Assembly (NCBI GenBank): GCA_043819345.1
Contig: JBDREX010000019.1
Location: 1 to 55,093 of the forward strand
DNA: 55,093 nt
From: CAYRDK01 sp043819345
GTDB taxonomy: Bacteria > Omnitrophota > Gorgyraeia > Velamenicoccales > Velamenicoccaceae
Direction of reading: 5' to 3'
The notes under the pieces were generated by a model. It saw only the letters and a program-made list of their open reading frames with translations, had not been told where the DNA came from and ran no database searches. This document shows, piece by piece, positions 33,975 to 42,470 of the stretch. The translations under genes were made by a program, and so were the position numbers. How positions within the stretch are numbered: position 1 is the first letter of the stretch; the number at the start of each line of letters is the position of its first letter.

Positions 33975-34424
33975 ATGCTGAATAAAAAAGATGGCTTTAC
34001 TTTGCTTGAATTGTTGATTGCCAGCGGTGTTCTTATTATAGCTTTAACGGGTCTTTTGGCGACTTATGCGGCATGTTATGATTTGGCAGAGACAACTCGG
34101 AATTCCAATCTTGCTTTAAATGCGGCCCAGGAAACTTTGGAGGAGATGCGCAATATTAATTTTTTAAGCGTCTTTTCGTTGTATGACGGCGCTACCTTTC
34201 AGGTTTCAGGAATGCCTGCTAATTCCAGCCTTGGATATGTTGTTGTCAATAATTCTAATTCCAGTCTTCTGAATGTTGCGATTGGTGTTTGTTGGAGACA
34301 AAAAGGTTCACGTATCATAGGTGAATGTGTTGATTCTAGCGGTGCGTTGGTTTTTTCTGATACAAACGCAGATGGCAGATTAAATTCTCCTGTTGAGTTG
34401 GTAACGTATATGGCTCAGCGCTGA
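33975..34424 (+). CDS. Minor prepilin, PilV-like
   Basis: A 149-residue prepilin-like protein with leader MLNKKDG cleaved before F8 and mature FTLLELLIASGVLIIALTGLLATY. The helix is followed by NAAQETLEEMRNINF, a pattern shared by PilV/GspI-type minor pilins. The rest is a small beta-rich domain with two cysteines (CWRQKG and GECVDSS) that could form a disulfide. ATG 33975 is taken as the start; a TTG at 33966 is also open. Minor pilins prime assembly of the fibre. Confidence 0.85.
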   Translation: MLNKKDGFTLLELLIASGVLIIALTGLLATYAACYDLAETTRNSNLALNAAQETLEEMRNINFLSVFSLYDGATFQVSGMPANSSLGYVVVNNSNSSLLNVAIGVCWRQKGSRIIGECVDSSGALVFSDTNADGRLNSPVELVTYMAQR

Positions 34425-34472
34425 AAGATGGTTTTATAGGTGCTATGCCGATAATATATTGGCGTTAAAAGC

Positions 34473-34997
34473 ATGTCATATCGACACACAAAGAAAGTTA
34501 TGGGGTTTACATTAATTGAGATAATGGTTTCTGTCTTTATCTTTTTCATTGTTCTGGAAGGACTTTTTCTTGTGATGACAATTGGCCGCCGGTCTTGGTA
34601 TACTGCTGATACGGGAATTGCCCTTCAGCAGGAATTGAGAAAAGCTATGGGGCAAATCACAACCGATTTATATCATTCAGGCACTAATCAGGTTTCTCTT
34701 CCCGCCAATAGTTCCGTTTATAATAGTATTTCTTTTAATGTTTCGCAAGGAATAACGGTTGCAGGGGCTATTAATTGGAGCAGCAGTCCTATTACCTACA
34801 ACTTAACAGCCGGACAGATTATTAGAAACGAAGGCGGGCAGGTAAGAGTGGTCGCCAATAACATATCGGTTTTTGATCTTTGGCGTCAGGCTGCCAGTTC
34901 AGATATTGTACGCATTAATATGACTGCACAGAAAACAACAGTTTCCGGTCAAATTATGAATGCGAGTCTTGATTCTGCTGTATTGCTTAGAAACTAA
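34473..34997 (+). CDS. Minor prepilin, PilW/GspJ-like
   Basis: A 174-residue prepilin-like protein with leader MSYRHTKKVMG before F12 and mature FTLIEIMVSVFIFFIVLEGLF, E16 being the +5 glutamate. After the helix, the stretch ALQQELRKAMGQITTDLYHSG resembles PilW/GspJ. The C-terminal half is rich in Ser, Asn and Thr and looks like beta structure. It lies between the PilV-like and PilX-like genes, the usual order of a minor pilin set. Confidence 0.82.
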   Translation: MSYRHTKKVMGFTLIEIMVSVFIFFIVLEGLFLVMTIGRRSWYTADTGIALQQELRKAMGQITTDLYHSGTNQVSLPANSSVYNSISFNVSQGITVAGAINWSSSPITYNLTAGQIIRNEGGQVRVVANNISVFDLWRQAASSDIVRINMTAQKTTVSGQIMNASLDSAVLLRN

Positions 34998-35030
34998 TAG
35001 CAAAGAAAAGATAAGATATGGAGGCTAAAT

Positions 35031-36080
35031 ATGCTTAAGCAAAAAGGGTCGGTATTGATTATCGCCTATGTTTTTTTATTTGCGCTTTTACTTTTGGGTG
35101 GAGTTTTTTTTAGTCGATCTGTGGCGGATAAGAAGCTCTTTGATATTCAGAGGGAAAGGACAGAGGCTTTCTATCTGGCCGAAGCTGCTGTGGATAGGGC
35201 TTTGGTGGAATTGAAAAATAATTTTGCCTATACAGGGACGACATCTGTTGTTGACTTTATGAAAGGCACGACTAAGGCAGGAGAGTATGAAATTTCTGTT
35301 TCGCCATTAACCGCGACAAGGCGACAGGTCATTACTTATGGCTATATTCCGGTTAAGACCAGTGCAAGAGCACAGCGCTGTATTGAAGCTATTGTAAAGA
35401 AAGAAACACCTCCCAATTTTTTTGATTATGCGATTTATTCTGCAGGCATTGTTGATCCGCACGGGAATACTTATGCGGTTAATGGGGACGTTGTTTATGC
35501 TGATTCCATAGATAATTCTTCGCATATTTCTGGAACTGTTACGCATGATGCGACGGTGGCACCATTGGCAGCGTTTGATTTTGCAATATTACGTGCGATT
35601 GCTGTAGCCCAAGGAAATTTATATGATGCAACGAGGCTGGATGCGGTGAAAAAAAATTGGGACACATTCCCTGCTAATTTTTGGTATTCAACGCCTACAG
35701 ATGCGAGCGATCCAACAACCGGAATACCCAATGTTGTTTATGTGGAAGGGGATCTTGTTTTGAACGGCAATATAGGTTCGGTAGGGGGATTCTTTCTTGT
35801 TGTTGGTAATGTTTTAACGGATCCTGATGATACAGCTGATTCTACGCTTAATGGAAACGGCACCGTAGATGGTTGCATATATACGACAGGCAAGTTTGAT
35901 ATTAATGGTGGAGGAGGCAACCTCAATGTTAATGGTGGGGTATGGTCCGGCACGGAAGCCGAATTAAATGGAAATGTAATGATTAACTACAATATAGATT
36001 TTATGGATTCTATTGAGTTTCTAGTGCAAAACCAGGGGGCCGGTTCGGTTGTTCAGCTTTTAACGTGGAGAGAGTTGTGA
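35031..36080 (+). CDS. PilX/GspK-like pilus assembly protein
   Basis: A 349-residue protein with the PilX-type N-terminus: KQKG then SVLIIAYVFLFALLLLGG, followed by RERTEAFYLAEAAVDRALVEL. The +5 glutamate is absent, as in GspK-type tip subunits that cap the fibre. The C-terminal part has repeating NGN/NGG turns (DLVLNGNIG, TLNGNGTVDG, DINGGGGNLNVNGG) that suggest a small right-handed beta-helix. Ribosome site ATGGAGG precedes the ATG by about 5 bases. Its TGA overlaps the likely start of pilM. Confidence 0.82.
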   Translation: MLKQKGSVLIIAYVFLFALLLLGGVFFSRSVADKKLFDIQRERTEAFYLAEAAVDRALVELKNNFAYTGTTSVVDFMKGTTKAGEYEISVSPLTATRRQVITYGYIPVKTSARAQRCIEAIVKKETPPNFFDYAIYSAGIVDPHGNTYAVNGDVVYADSIDNSSHISGTVTHDATVAPLAAFDFAILRAIAVAQGNLYDATRLDAVKKNWDTFPANFWYSTPTDASDPTTGIPNVVYVEGDLVLNGNIGSVGGFFLVVGNVLTDPDDTADSTLNGNGTVDGCIYTTGKFDINGGGGNLNVNGGVWSGTEAELNGNVMINYNIDFMDSIEFLVQNQGAGSVVQLLTWREL

Positions 36081-37135
36081 TAGATTTTGTAAAAGATGCT
36101 ATTGAACAGGTTCGTGGATTATTTTCAGGGTCTTTTGTTCAAAAAGACGTTGTGTCTGGGTCCGTTGGTATTGACATTGGATCTACGACGATAAAAGTTA
36201 TGCGCTTGGAAAAAGGAAAAGAAAAAATAAGAGTTTTTGGTTTTGCCATTGAAAAAATTGTTAATAAAGATTGTAGGGATGCTTTGAGCAGGGCTTTGAT
36301 TGCAGCTCACGTTGCTCCTCATCAATGTGCTGCTGTTTCTGTTTCTGGCCAAGGTGTTGTTTCCAGATCTATTGAATTGCCTCTTATGAATAAGTCAGAG
36401 CTTGAATCTTCTATGCAGTTTGAGGTTGAAAAATATGTTCCCTTTCCAATTACTGAAGTTTCTTCTGATTATGCGATTATTCAGGAGGCCAGGGACAAAG
36501 CAAAGATGTCTGTTTTGATCGCGGCAGCTAAAAACGATCTTATTAACCAGAGATGCGAATTGGCTAAAGGAGTGAATCTTGATTTAAAAGTTGTGGATTT
36601 GGATTGTCTCGCTTTGGCAAATTTTTTTACCGAGATTGTCGGTTGGCAGGGAAAAGGTTCCTGTATTGGCGTTATTAACATTGGCAAATCTGTTTCGAAC
36701 ATTAACATTCTGGTGGATGGGGTACCGCATTTAAGCCGTGATATTTTTATTGGCGGCAACGATATTACGCAAAGAATAAGTGAAATCTATGAAATGGATT
36801 ATGCGCAAGCTGACAGCTTAAAGATAAGCCCTCAAGACAAAGAGAAAGAATTAATAGACGCTTGGGAGACGGTACTGAATAATTTAGCCGCTGAAATTCG
36901 GGTTTCGTTAGATTATTTTGAGGCGCGTAACAATATGGCCGTTGAAAAAATATTTATTACCGGAGGGTCAAGTCGGCTTAAGAATATAGAAGAGTTTTTA
37001 GGCCAGGCATTAGGCGTGGAAATTAAAAAAATAGACTATGTGAGTAAAATAAGCTTTGAAGAAGGCGTTGATAAGAATAAATTTGAGGAAAATAGCGATT
37101 TGTTGGCGATCGCCTTAGGATTGGCTTTGCGATAA
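36077..37135 (+). CDS. pilM: Type IV pilus assembly protein PilM
   Basis: PilM is a cytoplasmic actin-like ATPase that binds the N-terminus of PilN. The protein has SVGIDIGSTTIKVMRLEK, the family's LESSMQFEVEKYVPFP, GVINIGKSVSNINI and FITGGSSRLKNIEEFL. About 30 extra residues precede the first beta strand (VKDAIEQVRGLFSG region). GTG 36077 overlaps the PilX-like stop and has GGAGAG upstream; GTG 36065 is an alternative that adds four residues. All expected PilM motifs are present. Confidence 0.93.
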   Translation: MIDFVKDAIEQVRGLFSGSFVQKDVVSGSVGIDIGSTTIKVMRLEKGKEKIRVFGFAIEKIVNKDCRDALSRALIAAHVAPHQCAAVSVSGQGVVSRSIELPLMNKSELESSMQFEVEKYVPFPITEVSSDYAIIQEARDKAKMSVLIAAAKNDLINQRCELAKGVNLDLKVVDLDCLALANFFTEIVGWQGKGSCIGVINIGKSVSNINILVDGVPHLSRDIFIGGNDITQRISEIYEMDYAQADSLKISPQDKEKELIDAWETVLNNLAAEIRVSLDYFEARNNMAVEKIFITGGSSRLKNIEEFLGQALGVEIKKIDYVSKISFEEGVDKNKFEENSDLLAIALGLALR

Positions 37136-37148
37136 AATTTAAAACTAT

Positions 37149-37721
37149 ATGATAGAAATAAATTTATTACCAAAAAATTTACGGAAAGTAGAGAAAAGGG
37201 TTAATCTTCCTTACAAGGCTTACATTGTCCTGCTGGTAGCTTTTTTGTTGTTTTCTCACATCGTGTTGTTTTCCTTGTGTGTGTTTAAAAAGATTCAGAT
37301 TGGAAGCGCTACGCGCACTTGGAATGAGATAGCTCCAAAGTCAAAGGATTCCGCTCAGATGAGAGAAAAAATTAAGGTTCTAGAAGCGGATGTCAATATG
37401 ATGAAAAAGATTCTTGCCAGAGGTGTTGTTTTGACGGATCTTTTTTCGGCTCTTAATAATGCTATTCCTAAGGGGCTGTGGTTAGAGCGATTGTCGTATT
37501 CAGAAGATGGCCTGGTGCTTCAGGGCAGCGTTGTATCTTTGTCTCAGAATGAGATGACAATTATTGGAAAGTTTTTGCAGGCGCTTAAATCTAGCGATGA
37601 ATTTTCGCTTGTTTTTGCTAAAATAGAGCTTTCTTCTGTACAGCGGCGCATGATTAAAACCTATGATGTTGTTGATTTTGTTTTAGTTGGAGAGATGAAA
37701 AATGCAAAAGATGGAAATTAA
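37149..37721 (+). CDS. pilN: Type IV pilus assembly protein PilN
   Basis: PilN is a bitopic inner-membrane protein of the alignment complex. The 190-residue protein begins MIEINLLPKNLRK, the motif that docks into PilM, then has one membrane segment (about 24-45), a heptad stretch (MREKIKVLEADVNMMKKIL) and a periplasmic ferredoxin-like domain with IPKGLWLERLSYSEDGLVLQG. It starts 13 bases after pilM and overlaps pilO by 20 bases. Confidence 0.93.
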   Translation: MIEINLLPKNLRKVEKRVNLPYKAYIVLLVAFLLFSHIVLFSLCVFKKIQIGSATRTWNEIAPKSKDSAQMREKIKVLEADVNMMKKILARGVVLTDLFSALNNAIPKGLWLERLSYSEDGLVLQGSVVSLSQNEMTIIGKFLQALKSSDEFSLVFAKIELSSVQRRMIKTYDVVDFVLVGEMKNAKDGN

Positions 37722-38316
37722 AGAATTGGCAGCAAAGCTGCTTTCTTTTAAGGATAACATAAAAGTTATCATAGGGGTTTTAGTCGTCTTATTATTGCTT
37801 GATGCTACTATTCTTTTGCAGGGGCAGTTGTTTCCTCTTATGCGGCTTTTTTCTAAGGCCCGCCAGTTGAAGGCGGATGTTATACAGGCCAAGGACGACA
37901 TTAACTTTGCTTCGTCTTATAAAAGTAAATTGGCGGAATATAGCACTGAGCTTTTGGAATTAGAAAAAAAGGTTATTTTGGAAGAAGGGTTGCCGAATGC
38001 CCTAGAGCAGATTTCAAAGTATGCAGATAGCAGCAATGTTAAAATCTTAAAGATGATGCCTGTTAATGTGACTAAGGATGTAATGAAACTGAGTAAACAG
38101 GCATCGGATTCAGCTGAAACGAGCCAGGAGTTTTTTAAGCAGGGCGTTAGCTTAACGGTTAAGGCGGGGTTTCATCAACTTGGCCGTTTTCTGGCCTTGC
38201 TTGAAAGTTCAAAAGTCTTTTTTCGTGTACAGAAGCTTGAGATTCAAACGACTGAACAGGAGCCTTCAAAACAGTTAGTAACATTAGTGCTTGAACTTGT
38301 TGTAAGAAAGGCATAG
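37702..38316 (+). CDS. pilO: Type IV pilus assembly protein PilO
   Basis: PilO pairs with PilN in the periplasm. The 204-residue protein has a membrane segment (about 17-37), a coiled-coil stretch (SYKSKLAEYSTELLELEKKV) and a C-terminal domain where FHQLGRFLALLESSKVFFRV is the PilO hallmark. The ATG lies inside the end of pilN and has GGAGAG before it. Sequence similarity in this family is low; order and topology make the call firm. Confidence 0.9.
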   Translation: MQKMEIKELAAKLLSFKDNIKVIIGVLVVLLLLDATILLQGQLFPLMRLFSKARQLKADVIQAKDDINFASSYKSKLAEYSTELLELEKKVILEEGLPNALEQISKYADSSNVKILKMMPVNVTKDVMKLSKQASDSAETSQEFFKQGVSLTVKAGFHQLGRFLALLESSKVFFRVQKLEIQTTEQEPSKQLVTLVLELVVRKA

Positions 38317-38323
38317 AATAGTG

Positions 38324-38689
38324 ATGAATTTAGGGCGTCTATTAAGGCTGGGCTTTGGGATTTTTATTTTTTTCTGGATATTGATATGGTTTTCCAGCGT
38401 GCCCGCACAAGAGTACACCTATAAGTATCAGGGAAAAAGAGATCCTTTTATTCCTCTTATATCTTCATCGGGGTATCTTGTAAATTTAGAGCCGCAGGAA
38501 AATGATGCTTTGCACCTGGAAGGTATTATGTATGATGCGCATGGGGAATCAATGATTATCGTTAATGGTGAATTATTGAAAGCCGGAGAGTCCATAGGAA
38601 GTGCTATGATCAGCAGCATTGAACCAGACAGAGTCATTGTTATCAAGGATAATGAAAAGGTTGAGATTGAATTTAGGAGGGAGGAATAA
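38324..38689 (+). CDS. pilP: PilP-like periplasmic protein
   Basis: A 121-residue protein with a signal peptide or N-terminal anchor (about 6-28, ending VPAQE) and a short beta domain. KRDPFIPL just after the signal is the DPF motif shared by PilP and GspC-type proteins that contact the secretin. There is no lipobox cysteine, unlike typical PilP lipoproteins. The stop codon abuts the pilQ ATG. GspC-like would be an alternative name. Confidence 0.8.
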   Translation: MNLGRLLRLGFGIFIFFWILIWFSSVPAQEYTYKYQGKRDPFIPLISSSGYLVNLEPQENDALHLEGIMYDAHGESMIIVNGELLKAGESIGSAMISSIEPDRVIVIKDNEKVEIEFRREE

Positions 38690-40282
38690 ATGAGGGCACG
38701 AACGTCCCCTGCTCTTTTCTTTGTTTTTTTATATTTTTGCCTAGCTATGATTTTTGTACCTGTGCTTTATGCTCAGGACAATAGTTTTTCTGCTCAACCA
38801 TCGGAATCTGTTTTAAATCAGCTTCAAGCGCAGGAGGCTGGTTCGATGGGCCAGGGAGTTGTTTTGGCAACATCGGACGCAGAGGTCGAGGCTGTAAAGA
38901 GTATGGATACGATTACTTTAGATTTTAAAGAAGCTGACATCCGGGATGTCTTAAAAATTATTTCTTATAAAAGCGGTGTTAACATTGTTGCTAGCCCTGA
39001 GGTAACGGGGACGGTAAATGTGCGGATTTCAGATGTGCCGTGGGAGCGAGCATTAGATGTTATCTTGAAGACATATGGTTATGCGTATGACAAACAGGAT
39101 AGAATTATTATGGTTGCGCCTCTGGAAAAATTGACTGCTCAGAGGAGGATGGAGCAGGATTTAAGTCAGGTCCAGCCAACAGCCACAGAAGTTGTTACGC
39201 TTAAATATGTTGATGCTACTGATGCGAAGAAGGCTATTGAGCCACAGCTTTCTCCTAGAGGAAGAGTAACGATTCTGGAGATTACCGGGCAGGCTGGCTG
39301 GGGATTTGGTGGTTCTTTTTCAGAAAAGCGCTCAAGGTCTGGGCAAACATCGAGCCGTTCTAAAACGCTTATAATTTCTGATATTCCGCCAGTCTTAGAA
39401 GAAATTAGAAAAGTTCTTGATAATATTGATGTTAGGCCAAAGCAGATATTGATTGAGACGCGGCTGGTGGAAGTTAATCTTAACAAACTTAAGGATTTTG
39501 GGTTTGACTATGCGACGGGTGGCGCTGGTTCGGCATCAAGTGAGACAGTAACGACAGAGCCGATCACAAAAGATTTAGATGCTGGCGGCCATTCTTTAAG
39601 TGACTTGGTGACACCCTCTATTTTTAGTCCACAGGCGACCGCCATATCATCGGCAAATACCGGCTTAAAATTTATCTTTCAAAAATTAAGTGGTACAAAG
39701 TTCGAAGTCATCCTTCATGCGTTGGAGGAAAATGTTTTTACGAATACATTGTCGGCTCCAAGTATTTTGACGTTGGATAATCAAGAGGCAACGATCCTTG
39801 TTGGAGAACAATTTCCGATTATAACGACAACAAAGAGCAGTGATACATCAACGACTGTTGATGTATCGTTGGAAGAATACAAAGATATTGGTATTCAGTT
39901 GAATGTTGTTCCTCAGGTTAATGGTAAAAACAAAAACTATATTAATATGATTTTGCATCCGGCTGTAACAACAGAAGGAACTTTGATTGAGAATAAATAC
40001 CCCCGTATTACAACGCGTGAAGTTCAGACGCAGGTTTTGATTCAGAGTGGTGAAACAATTATGATAGGGGGCCTTATTAAAGATGTGAAAAAAGAAAGTG
40101 TGCAGGGCGTGCCTTTCTTGAGAAAAATTCCTTTTTTGGGAAATCTTTTTGAAAGAAAAACCTATGATACTGAGAAGATTGAGTTGCTTATATTTATTAC
40201 AGCAAACATTGTCGATGACAAAAGTTTAACAGAAGAGCAGCTAGCGGAACTTGAGAAAAACCTTGGATTGCACAATAATTGA
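38690..40282 (+). CDS. pilQ: Type IV pilus secretin PilQ
   Basis: PilQ forms the outer-membrane channel for the pilus, which implies a diderm envelope. The 530-residue protein has a signal peptide (about 1-29), an STN/N0-type domain (TLDFKEADIRDVLKIISYKSG), an N1-type domain (VVTLKYVDATDAKKAI), a Gly/Ser-rich loop (about 200-225) and the secretin barrel with LSAPSILTLDNQEATILVG, REVQTQVLIQSGETIMIGGL and VPFLRKIPFLGNLF. AMIN domains of longer PilQ proteins are missing. It ends the operon; a terminator follows. Confidence 0.93.
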   Translation: MRARTSPALFFVFLYFCLAMIFVPVLYAQDNSFSAQPSESVLNQLQAQEAGSMGQGVVLATSDAEVEAVKSMDTITLDFKEADIRDVLKIISYKSGVNIVASPEVTGTVNVRISDVPWERALDVILKTYGYAYDKQDRIIMVAPLEKLTAQRRMEQDLSQVQPTATEVVTLKYVDATDAKKAIEPQLSPRGRVTILEITGQAGWGFGGSFSEKRSRSGQTSSRSKTLIISDIPPVLEEIRKVLDNIDVRPKQILIETRLVEVNLNKLKDFGFDYATGGAGSASSETVTTEPITKDLDAGGHSLSDLVTPSIFSPQATAISSANTGLKFIFQKLSGTKFEVILHALEENVFTNTLSAPSILTLDNQEATILVGEQFPIITTTKSSDTSTTVDVSLEEYKDIGIQLNVVPQVNGKNKNYINMILHPAVTTEGTLIENKYPRITTREVQTQVLIQSGETIMIGGLIKDVKKESVQGVPFLRKIPFLGNLFERKTYDTEKIELLIFITANIVDDKSLTEEQLAELEKNLGLHNN

Positions 40283-40426
40283 GTTGAAATCAAGTGCCGG
40301 CTTTAAATCAGCCGTTAAATTTTTTGGTCAGATTAGTAGAATAGGTTCTGCGCGTGCATAACAGCCAAACATTTTTTAAGGTTGTTTGTGAGCGTGGATA
40401 AATATAGGCATAAGTAATTATTTGCG

Positions 40427-40461
40427 CCCCGCATGGAAAACCTGTGCGGGGTTTATTTTTT
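40427..40461 (+). terminator. Terminator of the pilus operon
   Basis: CCCCGCA (40427-40433) and TGCGGGG (40445-40451) form a 7-bp G/C-rich stem with a T-rich tail TTTATTTTTT (40452-40461). The DUF2344 gene starts 13 bases later. The rest of 40283-40426 shows nothing I recognise. Confidence 0.85.
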
Positions 40462-40473
40462 AGGCAAGGTGAT

Positions 40474-40776
40474 ATGAGTTACAAATATAGTTTTGTGTTA
40501 AGCAAGGGTGACGATATGATTTATATTTCTCATTTAGATTTAATGAGATTGCTTAGCCGTGCTGCGCGCAGAGCAGGTTTAAAGATTGAGCTTTCAAAAG
40601 GATTTAGTCCTCATTTTAAAATTAAGATGAAGAAAGCTTTAAAGCTGGGAGTAGCATCTAACAACGAGGAGGGAGAATTGTCGTTGTTAGAGCCCATGGA
40701 GGCTGTTCAGATTGCGAGCCGATGGGCTAAAGAGTTGCCCGAAGGGGTTCAAATAAAGAGCGTTATTGCGTTATAG
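40474..40776 (+). CDS. Short DUF2344 (TIGR03936-like) protein
   Basis: The 100-residue product matches the N-terminal half of the DUF2344/TIGR03936 family: YKYSFVLSKGDDMIYISHLDLMRLLSRAARRAG, then SKGFSPHFKI, LKLGVASNNEEGEL and KELPEGV. Family members are, from memory, about 200 residues, so the C-terminal half is missing. The function is unknown; the family is linked to the radical SAM family found here at 20782 and often precedes rng. The stop codon is the first base of a family-A repeat, which may have replaced the 3' part. The ATG at 40474 has AAGGTG before it; a GTG at 40444 lies in the terminator and is rejected. Confidence 0.8.
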   Translation: MSYKYSFVLSKGDDMIYISHLDLMRLLSRAARRAGLKIELSKGFSPHFKIKMKKALKLGVASNNEEGELSLLEPMEAVQIASRWAKELPEGVQIKSVIAL

Positions 40777-40840
40777 AGTTATTGAGTTTGCGGGTTAGCG
40801 GGTTGAACCTGTATGCGCGCAAATCAGTTAACTCGCCAAC
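40776..40840 (+). repeat. Intergenic hairpin repeat, family A, copy 3
   Basis: The words GAGTTATTGAGTTTGCGGG, GTTAGCGGGTTGAAC and CAGTTAACTCGCCAAC match copies 1, 2 and 4. GCGGGTT / AACTCGC-type complementarity supports a hairpin. It starts at the stop codon of the short DUF2344 gene and ends 28 bases before rng. Confidence 0.65.
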
Positions 40841-40867
40841 ATATTTTTTCTATTAAAGGAGTTTTTG

Positions 40868-42370
40868 ATGCAGAATAAAACTGGTGGAAAACAGGGTGTG
40901 AGAAAGAAAGAGATCCTGATTAATTATGAACAGCAGGAGAGGAGAGTGGCGATCTTAGAGGATGGCAAGCTTGAAAATTATTTTGTGGAGCGCCTTGCAG
41001 ATAGAACGACACTCGGAAATATTTATAAGGGTTGCGTTGAAACGATCGTGCCCTCTGTTGGCGCTGCTTTTGTGAATATTGGCGGTGAAAAGAATGGGTT
41101 TTTATATCTTAATGATACGGTGGGATTGTTGGCCGATGAAGAATTGGATGTTACTGCTGAAAGTCCTAGAAAACCGCAAGGGTGTGCGTTTAAAGTTGGC
41201 CAGGAACTGATCGTTCAGGTTACAAAAGAACCTTTTGGAACGAAGGGGCCGCGCTTGACAACCCATGTTAGTCTGCCGGGCAGGTATCTTGTGCTTATGC
41301 CCTTTGAAAAGCATTTTGGAATCTCAAAAAAGATTGATCATGATGGCGAGAGAAATCGGCTCAGGGCTATTTTGGCAGAAATGAAGACCCCTCATAATAT
41401 GGGGCTGATTGTTAGGACTGTTGCCTGGGGTGCTACAGCAAAAGAATTACAGAGAGATTTGGCATTATTGATTAAACTCTGGGAGCAGATTGAAAGGGCT
41501 TCTCAAAAGAGGAGCGCGCCATTTCTTATTTATGAGGATTATGATCTTGTTCTAAGAATGTTGAGAGATTATTTTAATGAGGAAATCGGCTCTATTCTTA
41601 TTGATTCCAAAGAGGAGTTTAGGAGAGTTTTACGTTTTGTAAAATCTTATATGAGCAGGTTGTCTCATACCGTTAAATTTTACCGGGAAAACGTTCCTTT
41701 GTTTGAGAAGAGGGGTGTTGAGGATCAAATTGAGAAGATCTATTCCAACAAAATTTTTATGAAAAGCGGTGCTTATGTTGTTATTGAGCCGACAGAAGGG
41801 TTGACAGTTATTGATGTTAATTCAGGCAAGTTTCATAGAAAGAAAATATCACAGGAAGAAATGGCCTATGCTGTTAATTGCGAGTCTGCCCGGGAGATTG
41901 CCCGTCAGCTGAAGCTTAGGGATGTCGGAGGGATTGTTGTTATTGATTTCATTGATATGATGGAAGAAAAACATAGAAAAGGTCTCATTAATGTTTTTAA
42001 ATCGGTTTTGGCAAGTGATCGGGCAAAAACGGATATTTTGGGCATTTCTAAGCTTGGCCTTGTGCAAATGACCAGGGAAAGGACCCATCGTACTTTGGAA
42101 AGCATTTCTTATATGGAATGTCCTTATTGTCAGGGTAAGGGCAAGGTTAAATCCGCTTTTTCTATCGCTTTGTATGCCCTAAGGGAGATCAAGAATTATT
42201 TGCTTAAGAAGAGGCCGCGTAAAATCCTTCTTGAGGTTCATCCGGACGTAGCGGCCAATCTGAATAATGAAAATTTTCAATCGTTAAAAAATCTTACCAG
42301 GCGTTTTGGGGTTAAGATTGATATAAAAGCAAATGAATTATTTCATCTTGAAAAGATTGTCGTGACCTGA
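40868..42370 (+). CDS. rng: Ribonuclease E/G family endoribonuclease
   Basis: RNase E/G cuts single-stranded AU-rich RNA and matures rRNA and mRNA. The 500-residue protein is a core enzyme without the long C-terminal scaffold of RNase E, so RNase G is the better name. It has the S1 region (GAAFVNIGGEKNGFLYLND), GTKGPRLTTHVSLPGRYLV, the catalytic aspartates D316 in TVIDVNSGKF and D360 in VVIDFIDM, and the zinc-link C418 and C421 in CPYCQGKG. ATG 40868 follows AAAGGAG with correct spacing. Neighbours rplU and obgE are the usual ones. Confidence 0.95.
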   Translation: MQNKTGGKQGVRKKEILINYEQQERRVAILEDGKLENYFVERLADRTTLGNIYKGCVETIVPSVGAAFVNIGGEKNGFLYLNDTVGLLADEELDVTAESPRKPQGCAFKVGQELIVQVTKEPFGTKGPRLTTHVSLPGRYLVLMPFEKHFGISKKIDHDGERNRLRAILAEMKTPHNMGLIVRTVAWGATAKELQRDLALLIKLWEQIERASQKRSAPFLIYEDYDLVLRMLRDYFNEEIGSILIDSKEEFRRVLRFVKSYMSRLSHTVKFYRENVPLFEKRGVEDQIEKIYSNKIFMKSGAYVVIEPTEGLTVIDVNSGKFHRKKISQEEMAYAVNCESAREIARQLKLRDVGGIVVIDFIDMMEEKHRKGLINVFKSVLASDRAKTDILGISKLGLVQMTRERTHRTLESISYMECPYCQGKGKVKSAFSIALYALREIKNYLLKKRPRKILLEVHPDVAANLNNENFQSLKNLTRRFGVKIDIKANELFHLEKIVVT

Positions 42371-42399
42371 GCCAGTGGGCTTGCTTTCATATGAAATGA

Positions 42400-42428
42400 T
42401 TGACGCAGAGTTAGGGTTGTGTTATAGT
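42400..42428 (+). promoter_or_regulatory. Sigma70-type promoter for rplU
   Basis: TTGACG (42400-42405), 17 bases, TATAGT (42423-42428), about 36 bases of leader, with GGGGG near 42461 as the ribosome site. Confidence 0.65.
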
Positions 42429-42470
42429 TAAAACCATTTTAAAAAGGCAAAAAATAGGGGGTAATTTAGG

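Noticed and set aside
40444..40473. GTG start at 40444 for the DUF2344 gene
   Set aside because: It lies within the 3' arm of the pilus operon terminator; ATG 40474 has its own ribosome site.
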